64,000 nucleotides of DNA from Alphaproteobacteria bacterium. GTDB lineage: Bacteria > Pseudomonadota > Alphaproteobacteria > Micropepsales > Micropepsaceae. The DNA is taken from positions 124,001 through 188,000 of the forward strand of contig JANXXU010000006.1 in NCBI GenBank assembly GCA_025350465.1, written 5' to 3'. The translations under genes and the position numbers were made by a program. Each line of letters opens with the position of its first letter. The first letter of the stretch is position 1. The notes beneath the pieces were generated by a model. The model was not told the DNA's origin. It worked only from the letters and a program-made list of their open reading frames with translations, and did not search any database. Below are positions 48,629 to 58,318 of the stretch, piece by piece.

Positions 48629-51600
48629 ATGACCGACTCTGCCGAACAGGAACTGCAGCGCTATCTGGACAACGCAAAAAAACTCGAAGAGGGCCACGCT
48701 TATTCGCCGTCGGACGAGCACGACGCCTGCGGTGTGGGCCTCGTCGCGGCCGTCGATGGCAAGCCGCGCCGTGAAGTCGTGGTCAACGCGATCAATGCGC
48801 TGAAATGCGTCTGGCATCGTGGCGCCGTCGACGCCGACGGAAAGACCGGCGATGGCGCGGGTATTCACATCCAAGTGCCGCAGGATTTCTTTTCCGACGA
48901 GGTGCGCGCGACCGGCCATGAGTTGGAAGGCGGCCGTATCGGCATCGGCATGATCTTTCTGCCGCGCACCGATTATGCCGCGCAGGAGGCATGCCGCACG
49001 ATCGTCGAAGCCGAGATCTTGCGCTTCGGCTATTACATCTATGGCTGGCGCCAGGTGCCGGTCGACATCTCCGTCATCGGCGAAAAGGCGAACGCGACGC
49101 GCCCCGAGATCGAACAGATCATGTTCGACACCGGAGAGAAAACCAATGTCGATGCGATCGAGCGGGATCTTTTTCTCATTCGCCGCCGCATCGAGGCAGC
49201 GGTGCGCCGCGCCAGCATTCCGAATTTTTACATTTGCTCGCTGTCGACGCGTTCGCTGATCTACAAGGGCATGTTCTTGGCCGAGCAGCTCTCGACCTTT
49301 TATCCGGATTTGCAGGACGCGCGCTTCATCTCGCCGATGGCGATCTTCCATCAGCGCTATTCGACGAACACCTTCCCGACCTGGCATTTGGCGCATCCCT
49401 TCCGGATGCTCGCTCACAACGGCGAGATCAACACGCTCAAAGGCAACGTCAACTGGATGAAGAGCCATGAGATCCGCATGGCCTCCGAAGCGTTCGGCGA
49501 CTACCAGGAAGACATCAAACCGATCATCCAGCCGGGTTCGTCGGACTCCGCCGCGCTCGACGCGGTATTCGAAGTGTTGTGCCGCGCCGGCCGCACGGCG
49601 CCGATGGCCAAGCTGCTGTTGATTCCGGAAGCCTGGTCGAAGAAGGGCACCACCATGCCCGACTCGCATCGCGCGATGTATTCTTATGCGAACGCGGTGA
49701 TGGAACCGTGGGACGGACCGGCGGCAATCGCCGCAACCGACGGGCACTGGGTCATGGCGGGGCTCGACCGCAACGGCTTGCGCCCGCTGCGCTACACGCT
49801 CACCGATGATGGATTGCTGTTCGTTGGCTCCGAAACCGGCATGGTTGTGTTGCCGGAGGCAAAGATCAAAAAGAAAGGCCGCGTCGGCCCCGGACAGCTG
49901 ATCGCCGTCGATCTTGTCGAAGGTCGCTTCTACGACGACCGCGCGATCAAGGACAAATTGGCGGCCGAGCTGCCGTACGAAGAATGGACGAAGAACGTCG
50001 TCGATCTCGATCCGATCATAGGACCGGGGCCGGAGCCGCGCCTGTTCGAAGAAAAGAGCGATCTGCGCCGTCGTCAGCTCGCCGCCGGAATCTCGATCGA
50101 AGACCTCGAAATGATCCTCCATCCGATGGTCGAGGATGCGAAAGAGCCCGTGGGTTCGATGGGCGACGACGCGCCGCTCGCTGTGCTCTCGGCGCAATAT
50201 CGACCGCTCTCGCATTATTTCCGGCAAAACTTCAGCCAAGTGACGAATCCGCCGATCGACTCGCTTCGCGAAGACCGCGTGATGAGCTTGCGGACGCGCT
50301 TCCGCAATCTCGGCAATGTCCTGGCGCAGGACAAGAGTCAGGTCGAAGTCTTCACGCTCGAAAGTCCGGTGATTTCGACCGGAATGTTCATCCGCATGAA
50401 GGAGCATTTGATCGGGCGCTTCTATGAAATCGATTGCGTGTTCGACATAGGTGCCGAAGGCGGGCGCGATGGTGCGCTCAAGGCGGCGCTCGACCGCATT
50501 TGCAAAGAAGCGGAGGAAGCGGTTGCCTCCGGTTATAGTCATTTGATCCTGACGGACGAGCGCGTCGGCCCCGGCATTGCGCCGATCCCGATGATCTTGG
50601 CGACAGGCGCCGTCCACACGCATCTCGTCAAGACGCGCATGCGCACGTTCACATCGCTCAACGTGCGTGCCGCCGAGTGCATGGACACGCATTATTTCGC
50701 TGTATTGATCGGCGTCGGCGCGACGACGGTGAATGCGTATCTGGCCCAAGAATGCATCGCCGAGCGTCACGCGCGCGGCCTCTTCGGCAATCGTCGCCTC
50801 GGTGAGTGCGTCAAACGCTATCTCGACTCCGTCGATGCCGGCTTGCTCAAGATCATCTCCAAGATGGGCATCTCGGTCATCTCGTCCTATCGCGGCGGCT
50901 ACAACTTTGAGGCCGTCGGCCTGTCGCGTTCGATGGTCGCCGAATATTTCCCCGGCCTCTCGTCGCGCATTTCCGGCATCGGCCTCAACGGCATCCAGAA
51001 GCGCATCGCCAAGATGCACGTGCGCGCCTTCGATGAAGATGTGACGGCCCTCCCGATCGGCGGCTTCTATCGCTATCGCAAGGGCGGAGAGACGCACGCC
51101 CACTCCGCGCAGTTGATCCACCTGCTGCAGGAAGCCGTCACGCGCGAGGCTTATCAGACGTTCAAGAAATATTCCGAGATACTGCGTGAATCGCCGCCGA
51201 CGAGCTTGCGCCATCTCATGGATTTCCGCCCACGCGGACGCACGCCAATTCCGACGGAAGAGGTCGAATCGATCACCGAGATCCGCAAGCGCTTCGTGAC
51301 GCCGGGCATGTCGCTGGGCGCGCTCTCGCCCGAGGCGCACGGCACGCTCAACATCGCCATGAACCGGATCGGCGCAAAGTCGGACTCGGGCGAAGGCGGC
51401 GAGGACCCGTCGCGCTTCAAGGCGCGTCCCAACGGCGACAACGCGAACTCTGCGATCAAGCAGATCGCCTCGGGCCGCTTCGGCGTCACCGCGGAATATC
51501 TGAATCAATGCCGCGAGATCGAGATCAAGATCGCGCAAGGCGCCAAGCCGGGCGAGGGCGGCCAGCTGCCCGGCTTCAAAGTCACCGAGATGATCGCCAA

Positions 51601-53179
51601 GTTTCGCTTGGCGACGCCGGGTGTGACCCTCATCTCGCCGCCGCCGCATCACGACATTTATTCCATCGAAGATCTGGCACAGCTCATCTACGACCTCAAG
51701 CAGATCGCGCCGACCGCGCGCGTCTGTGTGAAGCTCGTGGCCTCGACTGGCATCGGTACGATCGCGGCCGGCGTTGCGAAGGCCAAGGCCGACGTTATCT
51801 TGATCTCGGGTCACGTCGGCGGCACCGGCGCGTCGCCGCTGACTTCGATCAAATATGCCGGTGTGCCGTGGGAGATGGGGCTCACTGAAGTCAATCAACT
51901 GTTGACGCTCAACAATCTGCGCCATCGCATCGTGCTGCGCACCGATGGCGGCATTCGCACCGGCCGCGATGTGGTGATGGCGGCGATGATGGGCGCTGAA
52001 GAATACGGCATAGGTACCGCCGCTCTCATCGCCATGGGTTGCATCATGGTGCGCCAGTGTCATTCCAATACCTGTCCCGTTGGCGTGTGCACGCAGAACG
52101 AGGAGCTACGCAAGAAATTCACCGGCACGGCCGAGAAAGTCGTGAACCTGATGAGCTTCATCGCGGAGGAAGTCCGCGAGATCTTGGCCTCGCTTGGTTT
52201 CCGTTCGCTGAAGGAAGTCATCGGCCGCACGGACCTCTTGGGCCAGTTCAATCGCGGTGCCCACGATCTCGACGACCTCGATCTGAATCCGCTCTTGGTG
52301 CAGGCGGATCCCGGTCCGCACCCGCGCTATTGCACGATCGACGGACGCAACGAAGTGCCGGACACGTTGGACAAGGAAATCGTGCGCGACGCGCAGCGCT
52401 TCCTGGACGACGGCGAAAAAATGCAGCTGACCTACACCGTGCGCAACACGATGCGCGCGATCGGAACGCGCACGTCGTCTCATATAGTGCGCAAATACGG
52501 CATGAAGGGCCTAAGTCCCGGGCAGCTCACGCTCGAACTCCGCGGCTCGGCCGGCCAATCGCTCGGCGCCTTCGCGGTCCAAGGGCTGAAGCTCAAACTC
52601 TTCGGCGACGCTAACGACTATGTCGGCAAGGGCTTGTCGGGCGCGACCATTATCGTGCGCCCGATGGTGTCGAGCCCGCTTGAGAGCCAAGACAACGTCA
52701 TCATCGGCAACACGGTTCTCTACGGCGCGACGTCCGGCAAATTATTCGCGGCCGGCCAAGCTGGCGAACGATTCGCCGTACGCAATTCCGGCGCGCTCAC
52801 GGTGGTCGAAGGCTGCGGCTCGAACGGTATTGAATATATGACAGGCGGCGTTGCGGTTATCCTCGGCGCGGTCGGTGACAATTTCGCGGCAGGAATGACC
52901 GGCGGCATGGCGTTTGTCTATGACCTGCACAACGAGATCGCCCACCGCCTGAACGTCGACAGCGTAGCCGAGCCAATGCGGCTGAGGTCGCAGTATTGGG
53001 AACACTTGTTGCTCGGTCTCATCGAGGAGCATGCGGCCGAAACCGGTTCGCGGCACGCCAGACGCATTCTCCAGCAATGGGACGTTGAGCGTGCCCGCTT
53101 TTGGCAAATCTGCCCAAAGGAAATGCTCACACGCCTCAAGCACCCGTTGAGCGACGAGGTCGAAGCCGTCCGGGCGTGA
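48629..53179 (+). CDS. gltB: glutamate synthase large subunit
   Basis: DACGVGLVAAVDGKPRREVV (N-terminal Cys glutaminase), NRNGLRPLRYTLTDDG, SDSGEGGEDPSRF, ISGHVGGTGASPLTSIKYAG, CHSNTCPVGVCTQ; start reassigned to 48629. Confidence 0.97.
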   Translation: MTDSAEQELQRYLDNAKKLEEGHAYSPSDEHDACGVGLVAAVDGKPRREVVVNAINALKCVWHRGAVDADGKTGDGAGIHIQVPQDFFSDEVRATGHELEGGRIGIGMIFLPRTDYAAQEACRTIVEAEILRFGYYIYGWRQVPVDISVIGEKANATRPEIEQIMFDTGEKTNVDAIERDLFLIRRRIEAAVRRASIPNFYICSLSTRSLIYKGMFLAEQLSTFYPDLQDARFISPMAIFHQRYSTNTFPTWHLAHPFRMLAHNGEINTLKGNVNWMKSHEIRMASEAFGDYQEDIKPIIQPGSSDSAALDAVFEVLCRAGRTAPMAKLLLIPEAWSKKGTTMPDSHRAMYSYANAVMEPWDGPAAIAATDGHWVMAGLDRNGLRPLRYTLTDDGLLFVGSETGMVVLPEAKIKKKGRVGPGQLIAVDLVEGRFYDDRAIKDKLAAELPYEEWTKNVVDLDPIIGPGPEPRLFEEKSDLRRRQLAAGISIEDLEMILHPMVEDAKEPVGSMGDDAPLAVLSAQYRPLSHYFRQNFSQVTNPPIDSLREDRVMSLRTRFRNLGNVLAQDKSQVEVFTLESPVISTGMFIRMKEHLIGRFYEIDCVFDIGAEGGRDGALKAALDRICKEAEEAVASGYSHLILTDERVGPGIAPIPMILATGAVHTHLVKTRMRTFTSLNVRAAECMDTHYFAVLIGVGATTVNAYLAQECIAERHARGLFGNRRLGECVKRYLDSVDAGLLKIISKMGISVISSYRGGYNFEAVGLSRSMVAEYFPGLSSRISGIGLNGIQKRIAKMHVRAFDEDVTALPIGGFYRYRKGGETHAHSAQLIHLLQEAVTREAYQTFKKYSEILRESPPTSLRHLMDFRPRGRTPIPTEEVESITEIRKRFVTPGMSLGALSPEAHGTLNIAMNRIGAKSDSGEGGEDPSRFKARPNGDNANSAIKQIASGRFGVTAEYLNQCREIEIKIAQGAKPGEGGQLPGFKVTEMIAKFRLATPGVTLISPPPHHDIYSIEDLAQLIYDLKQIAPTARVCVKLVASTGIGTIAAGVAKAKADVILISGHVGGTGASPLTSIKYAGVPWEMGLTEVNQLLTLNNLRHRIVLRTDGGIRTGRDVVMAAMMGAEEYGIGTAALIAMGCIMVRQCHSNTCPVGVCTQNEELRKKFTGTAEKVVNLMSFIAEEVREILASLGFRSLKEVIGRTDLLGQFNRGAHDLDDLDLNPLLVQADPGPHPRYCTIDGRNEVPDTLDKEIVRDAQRFLDDGEKMQLTYTVRNTMRAIGTRTSSHIVRKYGMKGLSPGQLTLELRGSAGQSLGAFAVQGLKLKLFGDANDYVGKGLSGATIIVRPMVSSPLESQDNVIIGNTVLYGATSGKLFAAGQAGERFAVRNSGALTVVEGCGSNGIEYMTGGVAVILGAVGDNFAAGMTGGMAFVYDLHNEIAHRLNVDSVAEPMRLRSQYWEHLLLGLIEEHAAETGSRHARRILQQWDVERARFWQICPKEMLTRLKHPLSDEVEAVRA

Positions 53180-53260
53180 TGGGTCGGCGCCGGCGAACGT
53201 GGCGTCTGTTGCGCCCTTGAACTTGCGCTATGCGCGCCCCTCCGCCTATTTCTCGCATCC

Positions 53261-54400
53261 ATGGATGGAACCCACAGCGAGTCGTCCGGGGCCTGGACGC
53301 TGCGTTTGCGGATCGACGGCGTCGAACACGCCGGGCGAGCTACGATGGTCGAAACCGTAGTGGAGGCCCTTCCGGGCATACGCTGGGCGCGGGTCGACTA
53401 CGCACTTGCACACATCGATATTCGCGGCAGGGGACCAATCGACGAAGCTGAATTGGTTGCCGCTGTTGCAGGCACCGGGTGTACTTTGCGCGCCATGGGG
53501 GAAGAAGATCATCCCGAGCCCGACCATTCCGCCAGCGACGACCACGACGAGCCGGTCGCCGAACCCGACCGTTCGCCGGATGAGCATGGCGAGGACGATG
53601 GTCGAGGCGAGGACGCGCGTGGTGATGACGTTGCTGACGACGGTGCGCGATCTCTTTCGGATATCTTCCGCAGCGGCTCCGACGACGGCCAGCCTGGAGA
53701 CACGGCCCCACGCGAGGCCTCCGGCCTTAACATCTTCGGCTTCTTCGCACATGTAGCGCTTTGGTGCCTTGCGGTCTCCCTGTTGTGGGCACTCGCTTAT
53801 CGCGTCCTTCCGGTGCCGATGACGATGCCGATGTTCGGCGATGCGGTCTTCGGAAACGGCGTTCGCAACCATTGGGTATCGCTCGAGCGCATCTCGCCCA
53901 ATCTTATTCGCTCGGTTATCGCCTCCGAGGACAATGAGTTCTGTCATCACTACGGCTTCGATTTCGGCGAAATCCATGATGCGCTGCGCGAGGCCCAGAA
54001 CGGAGGCCGAGAACGCGGCGCCTCCACCATCAGCCAGCAGACCGCGAAGAATGCGTTTCTCTGGGCCGATCACTCGTGGTTGCGCAAGGCGCTCGAAGCG
54101 TATTTCACGTTGGTAATCGAAACGCTCTGGCCGAAGCGGCGCATTATGGAAGTCTATTTGAACATCGCCGAGTGGGGCGATGGTATCTACGGGGCGGAAG
54201 CCGCCGCGCGTCATTGGTTTCACAAGCCGGCGTCGCGCTTGAGCGCATTGGAGGCCGCCAGGCTCGCCGCAATTCTGCCGGCGCCGGATCGCTGGAAGGC
54301 AAGCCCAGCGGGTCCCTATGTTGTGTCGCGCTCCTACACAATCATGGCGCGGGCAAATAGCGTCGATCTCGGTGGCGACGATCGCTGCGCACGGCCGTAA
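53261..54400 (+). CDS. mtgA: monofunctional biosynthetic peptidoglycan transglycosylase with N-terminal HMA-like domain and acidic linker
   Basis: C-terminal GT51: LIRSVIASEDNEFCHHYGFDF, GASTISQQTAKNAFLW, RIMEVYLNIAEWGDGIYGAEAAARHWF; N-terminal LRIDGVEHAGRATMVETVVEALPGIRWARV. Confidence 0.9.
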   Translation: MDGTHSESSGAWTLRLRIDGVEHAGRATMVETVVEALPGIRWARVDYALAHIDIRGRGPIDEAELVAAVAGTGCTLRAMGEEDHPEPDHSASDDHDEPVAEPDRSPDEHGEDDGRGEDARGDDVADDGARSLSDIFRSGSDDGQPGDTAPREASGLNIFGFFAHVALWCLAVSLLWALAYRVLPVPMTMPMFGDAVFGNGVRNHWVSLERISPNLIRSVIASEDNEFCHHYGFDFGEIHDALREAQNGGRERGASTISQQTAKNAFLWADHSWLRKALEAYFTLVIETLWPKRRIMEVYLNIAEWGDGIYGAEAAARHWFHKPASRLSALEAARLAAILPAPDRWKASPAGPYVVSRSYTIMARANSVDLGGDDRCARP

Positions 54401-54459
54401 ATGGGCCGCAGCCGCTTCACACTGGACGCGCGTGTGCTGATCCCTCATCTTCCGCGTCC

Positions 54460-55137
54460 ATGCGCCACCTTCACCATTTTGTGCTGTCGCCGTTTTGCCG
54501 CAAGGTTCGTCTCGTGCTCGGCGAGAAGAAGCTCACCTTCGATCTGGTGCCCGAACGGCCATGGGAACGGCGTGCCGAATTCTTGGCGCTGAATCCGATG
54601 GGTCAAGTGCCGGTCATGATCGAAGAAAGCGGCGTCGTCATCGCCGATAGCGGCGCCATCGCTGAATACTTCGAGGAGATTCATCCAGAGCCGTCCTTGA
54701 TGCCGGCACGACCGCCCGAGCGGGCCGAAGTTCGGCGTCTCGTCGCGCTCTATGATCAGCTTTTTTTCACCGAGGTCTCCGGCGTCCTGTTGCGCGAAAA
54801 GGTCCTGAAGCGCTTTGGCTGGGGCACTGACGGCTCGACCTCGCCCGACCTCACCGCCATTCGCGCGGCCCTCGACTCCTTGCGCAGACTTTTGGCTTAC
54901 ACCGGCGAGCTTGGTGAAAGGCGCGGTTGGCTGGCGGGGCCATTGAGTCTGGCCGACTTCGCCGCCGCCGCCCATATTTCATGTATCGATTATCTCGGTG
55001 ACATCGCTTGGGAGACGGCGCCAGAGGCGAGAGAATGGTATGCGCGCGTCAAGTCGCGGCCCTGTTTCCGGCCGTTGCTGACCGATCATTTGCCCGGCAT
55101 GCCGCCGCCGCGCCATTATGCAAACCTGGACTTTTAG
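54460..55137 (+). CDS. glutathione S-transferase family protein
   Basis: LSPFCRKVRLVLGEKKLTFDLV...NPMGQVPVMIEESGVVIADSGAIAEYFEE. Confidence 0.9.
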   Translation: MRHLHHFVLSPFCRKVRLVLGEKKLTFDLVPERPWERRAEFLALNPMGQVPVMIEESGVVIADSGAIAEYFEEIHPEPSLMPARPPERAEVRRLVALYDQLFFTEVSGVLLREKVLKRFGWGTDGSTSPDLTAIRAALDSLRRLLAYTGELGERRGWLAGPLSLADFAAAAHISCIDYLGDIAWETAPEAREWYARVKSRPCFRPLLTDHLPGMPPPRHYANLDF

Positions 55138-55148
55138 GTGACTGTGTG

Positions 55149-56261
55149 ATGCAGGCGTTGCGCGAGGCCATCCGCGATCGCGCTCTAGCTGAGGGCTTTG
55201 ACGCAATCGGCTTTGCGCCCGCCCAGTTGGGGGCCGAAGCTTCGCAAGGGCTGGTGGAATTCTTACAGGCTGGCTTCCACGGCGATATGGGTTGGCTGGC
55301 CGAGCGCTCGCGCGAGCGTGCCCAACCGACCGCGTTGTGGTCGCAGGCAAAAACGGCGATCGTCGTCGGGCTGTCCTATGCGCCGAAAGACGATCCGATG
55401 ACGCTGCTCGCACACAAGGAGCGCGGACTCATTTCTGTCTATGCGCGCGGCGGCGATTATCACGAGGTGATGAAATCCCGCCTGCGGCGCGTGGCGCGGT
55501 GGTTGAGCGAGAAACACGACGCCGGCGTCAAACTGTTCGTCGACACGGCGCCCTTGATGGAAAAGCCGTTGGCGATGGCGGCGGGTCTCGGTTGGCAGGG
55601 CAAGCACACCAACTTGGTCAGCCGGGATCACGGTTCGTGGCTGTTCCTCGGCAGCATCTTGACGACCTTGGAGTTGGCCGCCGACGAACCGCATGCGGAT
55701 CATTGCGGCACCTGTCAGCGTTGCCTTGACGTTTGTCCGACGAACGCCTTTCCGGCGCCTTACAAGCTCGATGCGCGCCGCTGCATTTCTTATTTGACGA
55801 TCGAGCACAAAGGTCCGATCCCGCATGAGCTGCGGCCCCTAATGGGCAACCGCATCTACGGCTGCGACGATTGCCTGGCGGTCTGTCCCTGGAACAAATT
55901 CGCGCACAGCGGTCGCGAAGCGGCCTTTCATGCGCGCATCGAATTGAATGCACCGATGTTGGCCCAATTGGCGCAGCTCGACGACGGTGCGTTCCGAAAA
56001 CTGTTTTCGGGCTCGCCGATCAAGCGGATAGGGCGAAATCGCTTCATACGCAACGTCCTCATCGCCATCGGCAATTCGGCCTTGACCGCATTGGTGCCCA
56101 ACGTCGAAGCGTTGTTGAACGATGCGGCCCCGCTCGTCCGCGGCGCGGCAGTTTGGGCATTGAGCAGGTTGGCCGGCGGCGCGGAGTTCCTGGTGCAAAA
56201 GACCGCCCGTCTATCGGTCGAAGACGACGCAACCGTTCGCGACGAATGGAACAGCGCTTGA
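55149..56261 (+). CDS. queG: epoxyqueuosine reductase
   Basis: FHGDMGWLAERSRERAQP, HADHCGTCQRCLDVCPTNAFPAPYKLDARRCISYLTIEHKGPIPHELR, YGCDDCLAVCPWNKFA. Confidence 0.96.
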   Translation: MQALREAIRDRALAEGFDAIGFAPAQLGAEASQGLVEFLQAGFHGDMGWLAERSRERAQPTALWSQAKTAIVVGLSYAPKDDPMTLLAHKERGLISVYARGGDYHEVMKSRLRRVARWLSEKHDAGVKLFVDTAPLMEKPLAMAAGLGWQGKHTNLVSRDHGSWLFLGSILTTLELAADEPHADHCGTCQRCLDVCPTNAFPAPYKLDARRCISYLTIEHKGPIPHELRPLMGNRIYGCDDCLAVCPWNKFAHSGREAAFHARIELNAPMLAQLAQLDDGAFRKLFSGSPIKRIGRNRFIRNVLIAIGNSALTALVPNVEALLNDAAPLVRGAAVWALSRLAGGAEFLVQKTARLSVEDDATVRDEWNSA

Positions 56262-56263
56262 TC

Positions 56264-56983
56264 TCAGCGTTGCTTCGTTTCCATTTTTTCGATCGCTTTG
56301 CGCGCGCTTGCGCCCGCATCGCTGTCGGGCGCAGCGGCCAGCACGGCGAGGAAATCCTTGCGCGCCGCCCCCTTGTTGCCTTGTTGGACATAGATGAGCC
56401 CGCGTTCGACCAGCGCCTCGACATTTGTTGGCTCAAGCAACAAAGCCTGCGTCACGTCACCGATCGCGCCCTTGATGTTTCCTTGGGCGCGCCGCGCGCC
56501 GGCGCGCAACACCAGCGCCTCGACCGACCCGGGTTCCGATGTCAGCGCCGATGACAGGTCGGATTCAGCGGCTGCCCAATTCTTCAGAGACGCCGATGTG
56601 CGTGCGCGATCGACCAAGAATTGCGCCTCGCCCGGCAAGAGCCCGAGTGCCGCTGTGAACGACGCTTGCGCCAATTCCGGCTGACCGGCCAGGAGCCAGG
56701 CATTGCCGGCTTGGCCGAGCAGCATGGCGCGCAGCTCGTTGCTTTCGACGCCCGGCCGGCGGGCAAGTTCATCGAGACGCCTGGCCGCCTCGCCGTATTC
56801 CTTGAGATTGACCAAGGCGACAGCGGCGCAATGTTCGGCCGGAATCCCGCCGCCGTCGTCTTTCGCCGCCATCGCGTCTTCGTAGGCTTGATCGGGGTGG
56901 CGGTCGGCGACCTTCAGACACGTGTCGTAGGCAAAATTCGCCGAGGAGGAAACCGCGGCTGCGAAGAAAAGGAGCGTGATCAT
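56264..56983 (-). CDS. tetratricopeptide repeat protein with signal peptide
   Basis: TPR-like repeats (AWLLAGQPELAQASFTAALGLLP, ALLLEPTNVEALVERGLIYVQQGNKGAARKDFLAVL). Confidence 0.75.
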   Translation of the reverse strand: MITLLFFAAAVSSSANFAYDTCLKVADRHPDQAYEDAMAAKDDGGGIPAEHCAAVALVNLKEYGEAARRLDELARRPGVESNELRAMLLGQAGNAWLLAGQPELAQASFTAALGLLPGEAQFLVDRARTSASLKNWAAAESDLSSALTSEPGSVEALVLRAGARRAQGNIKGAIGDVTQALLLEPTNVEALVERGLIYVQQGNKGAARKDFLAVLAAAPDSDAGASARKAIEKMETKQR

Positions 56984-57135
56984 GGCGCGAGAGACTCGTC
57001 CGTCTTTGCTATGATATCAAGCCTGCGCTTGCCCGCGAACGCAACAAAATCGCGGGCACTCGTCGCGACTTGAGGGAGATCAAGGGCTCTTGAGCCGTTG
57101 TGGTCCAGCGTTACCAAACATTTGGAGTACCGCTC

Positions 57136-57537
57136 ATGCATCATTTTCACGCAATCATGTGGCTCGATCACCGCGAGGCCAAGATTTACGAGTTCAATGC
57201 CGACGATGTGCAAAAATTCGTGATTCGCGCGGAAAGCGAAGCCACGCACCATATTCATCACAAGGCGGGATCGATCGGATCTGGGCACACGGCAGACGAC
57301 CAACATTATTTTATGGCAATTGCCAAGGCGTTGGCGCCGGTAGGCGAAGCGCTTGTCGTTGGACCTGGCTCCGCAAAAACTGCATTCATGCAGTATCTGG
57401 CAACGCACGATCCGCGGACTGCGGCTAAGGTAGTGGGTGTGGAGAGTGTCGATCACCCGACTGACGGCGAGGTCGTGGCATTCGCGCGCAAATATTTCAA
57501 CGCCAAGGATCACACGTTACCGCAGCGCTCCAGCTAG
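57136..57537 (+). CDS. eRF1-like bacterial translational machinery protein
   Basis: MHHFHAIMWLDHREAKIYEFNADDV...HHIHHKAGSIGSGHTADDQHYFMAIAKALAPVGEALVVGPGSAKTAFMQYL...VVGVESVDHPTDGEVVAFARKYF. Confidence 0.75.
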   Translation: MHHFHAIMWLDHREAKIYEFNADDVQKFVIRAESEATHHIHHKAGSIGSGHTADDQHYFMAIAKALAPVGEALVVGPGSAKTAFMQYLATHDPRTAAKVVGVESVDHPTDGEVVAFARKYFNAKDHTLPQRSS

Positions 57538-58292
57538 AAGCGGCGGCTTAGCCGCTCGACGGCGCCTTCGAGGCGCGCGATATCCGCGCTCGTCGACAAG
57601 CGATGGTCGCCATGCTTCACGAGCTCGAGCGTTACGTCGTCGCCTTCCAATCTTTCAACCAATCGCAGGGCGTGGGTCCAGGGCACATCTTGATCCGCCA
57701 TTCCGTGTAGAATGTGAGTTGGCAAGCGGAGTGGTATCGGTCGCTTCATTAGCAGATGCCGGCGCCCATCTTCGATCAGCGCGCGCGTGATCGGATAGGG
57801 ATCGGGATCATAGGCAGAGGGGCGCAGCCACTCGCCGGATATTTCCATCTCGCGCTTTGCCTCGTCCGGCAATTTATCCCAGATCAGTTCCTCCGTGAAA
57901 TCCGGAGCTGGCGCGATCAGCACCATTCCGGCAACGCGAGCGGGCCGGACCGACGCCGCGAGTAGGGCGATCCACGCGCCCATCGACGAGCCGACGAGAA
58001 TAAGCGGGCCGTTCGTCAATTCGTCGATCACGGCCAGCGCATCCTCGCGCCAGCGTGAGACCGTGCCGTCGCGAAATGAGCCGCTTGACGCCCCGTGGCC
58101 GAAATAGTCGAAGCGTGTATAACCGCGGCCGGTGCGGGCTGCCCACGCATCCAGGGCCGCCGCTTTGGTCCCGGTCATGTCGGATTTGAAGCCCGATAGC
58201 CAAAGAACGCCGGGGCCCGTGGCTTTCGCCGCCCGCTTCAGATAGGCGATCGTGTGCCCATCGGGCCGTTCGAGTCGCAAGACTTGCGTCAT
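57534..58292 (-). CDS. alpha/beta hydrolase
   Basis: GPLILVGSSMGAWIALLAA nucleophile elbow; ILHGMADQDVPWTHALRL; HGDHRLS. Confidence 0.9.
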   Translation of the reverse strand: MTQVLRLERPDGHTIAYLKRAAKATGPGVLWLSGFKSDMTGTKAAALDAWAARTGRGYTRFDYFGHGASSGSFRDGTVSRWREDALAVIDELTNGPLILVGSSMGAWIALLAASVRPARVAGMVLIAPAPDFTEELIWDKLPDEAKREMEISGEWLRPSAYDPDPYPITRALIEDGRRHLLMKRPIPLRLPTHILHGMADQDVPWTHALRLVERLEGDDVTLELVKHGDHRLSTSADIARLEGAVERLSRRF

Positions 58293-58318
58293 TGTCAGGG
58301 GACGGACTGTTCTGAAGA

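Noticed and set aside
48455-52063. 1202-aa minus-strand ORF antisense to gltB
   Set aside because: It is the antisense shadow of a strongly coding gltB (clear conserved motifs on plus strand); composition is Arg/His/Asp-rich typical of GC-rich antisense frames, with no recognisable domain
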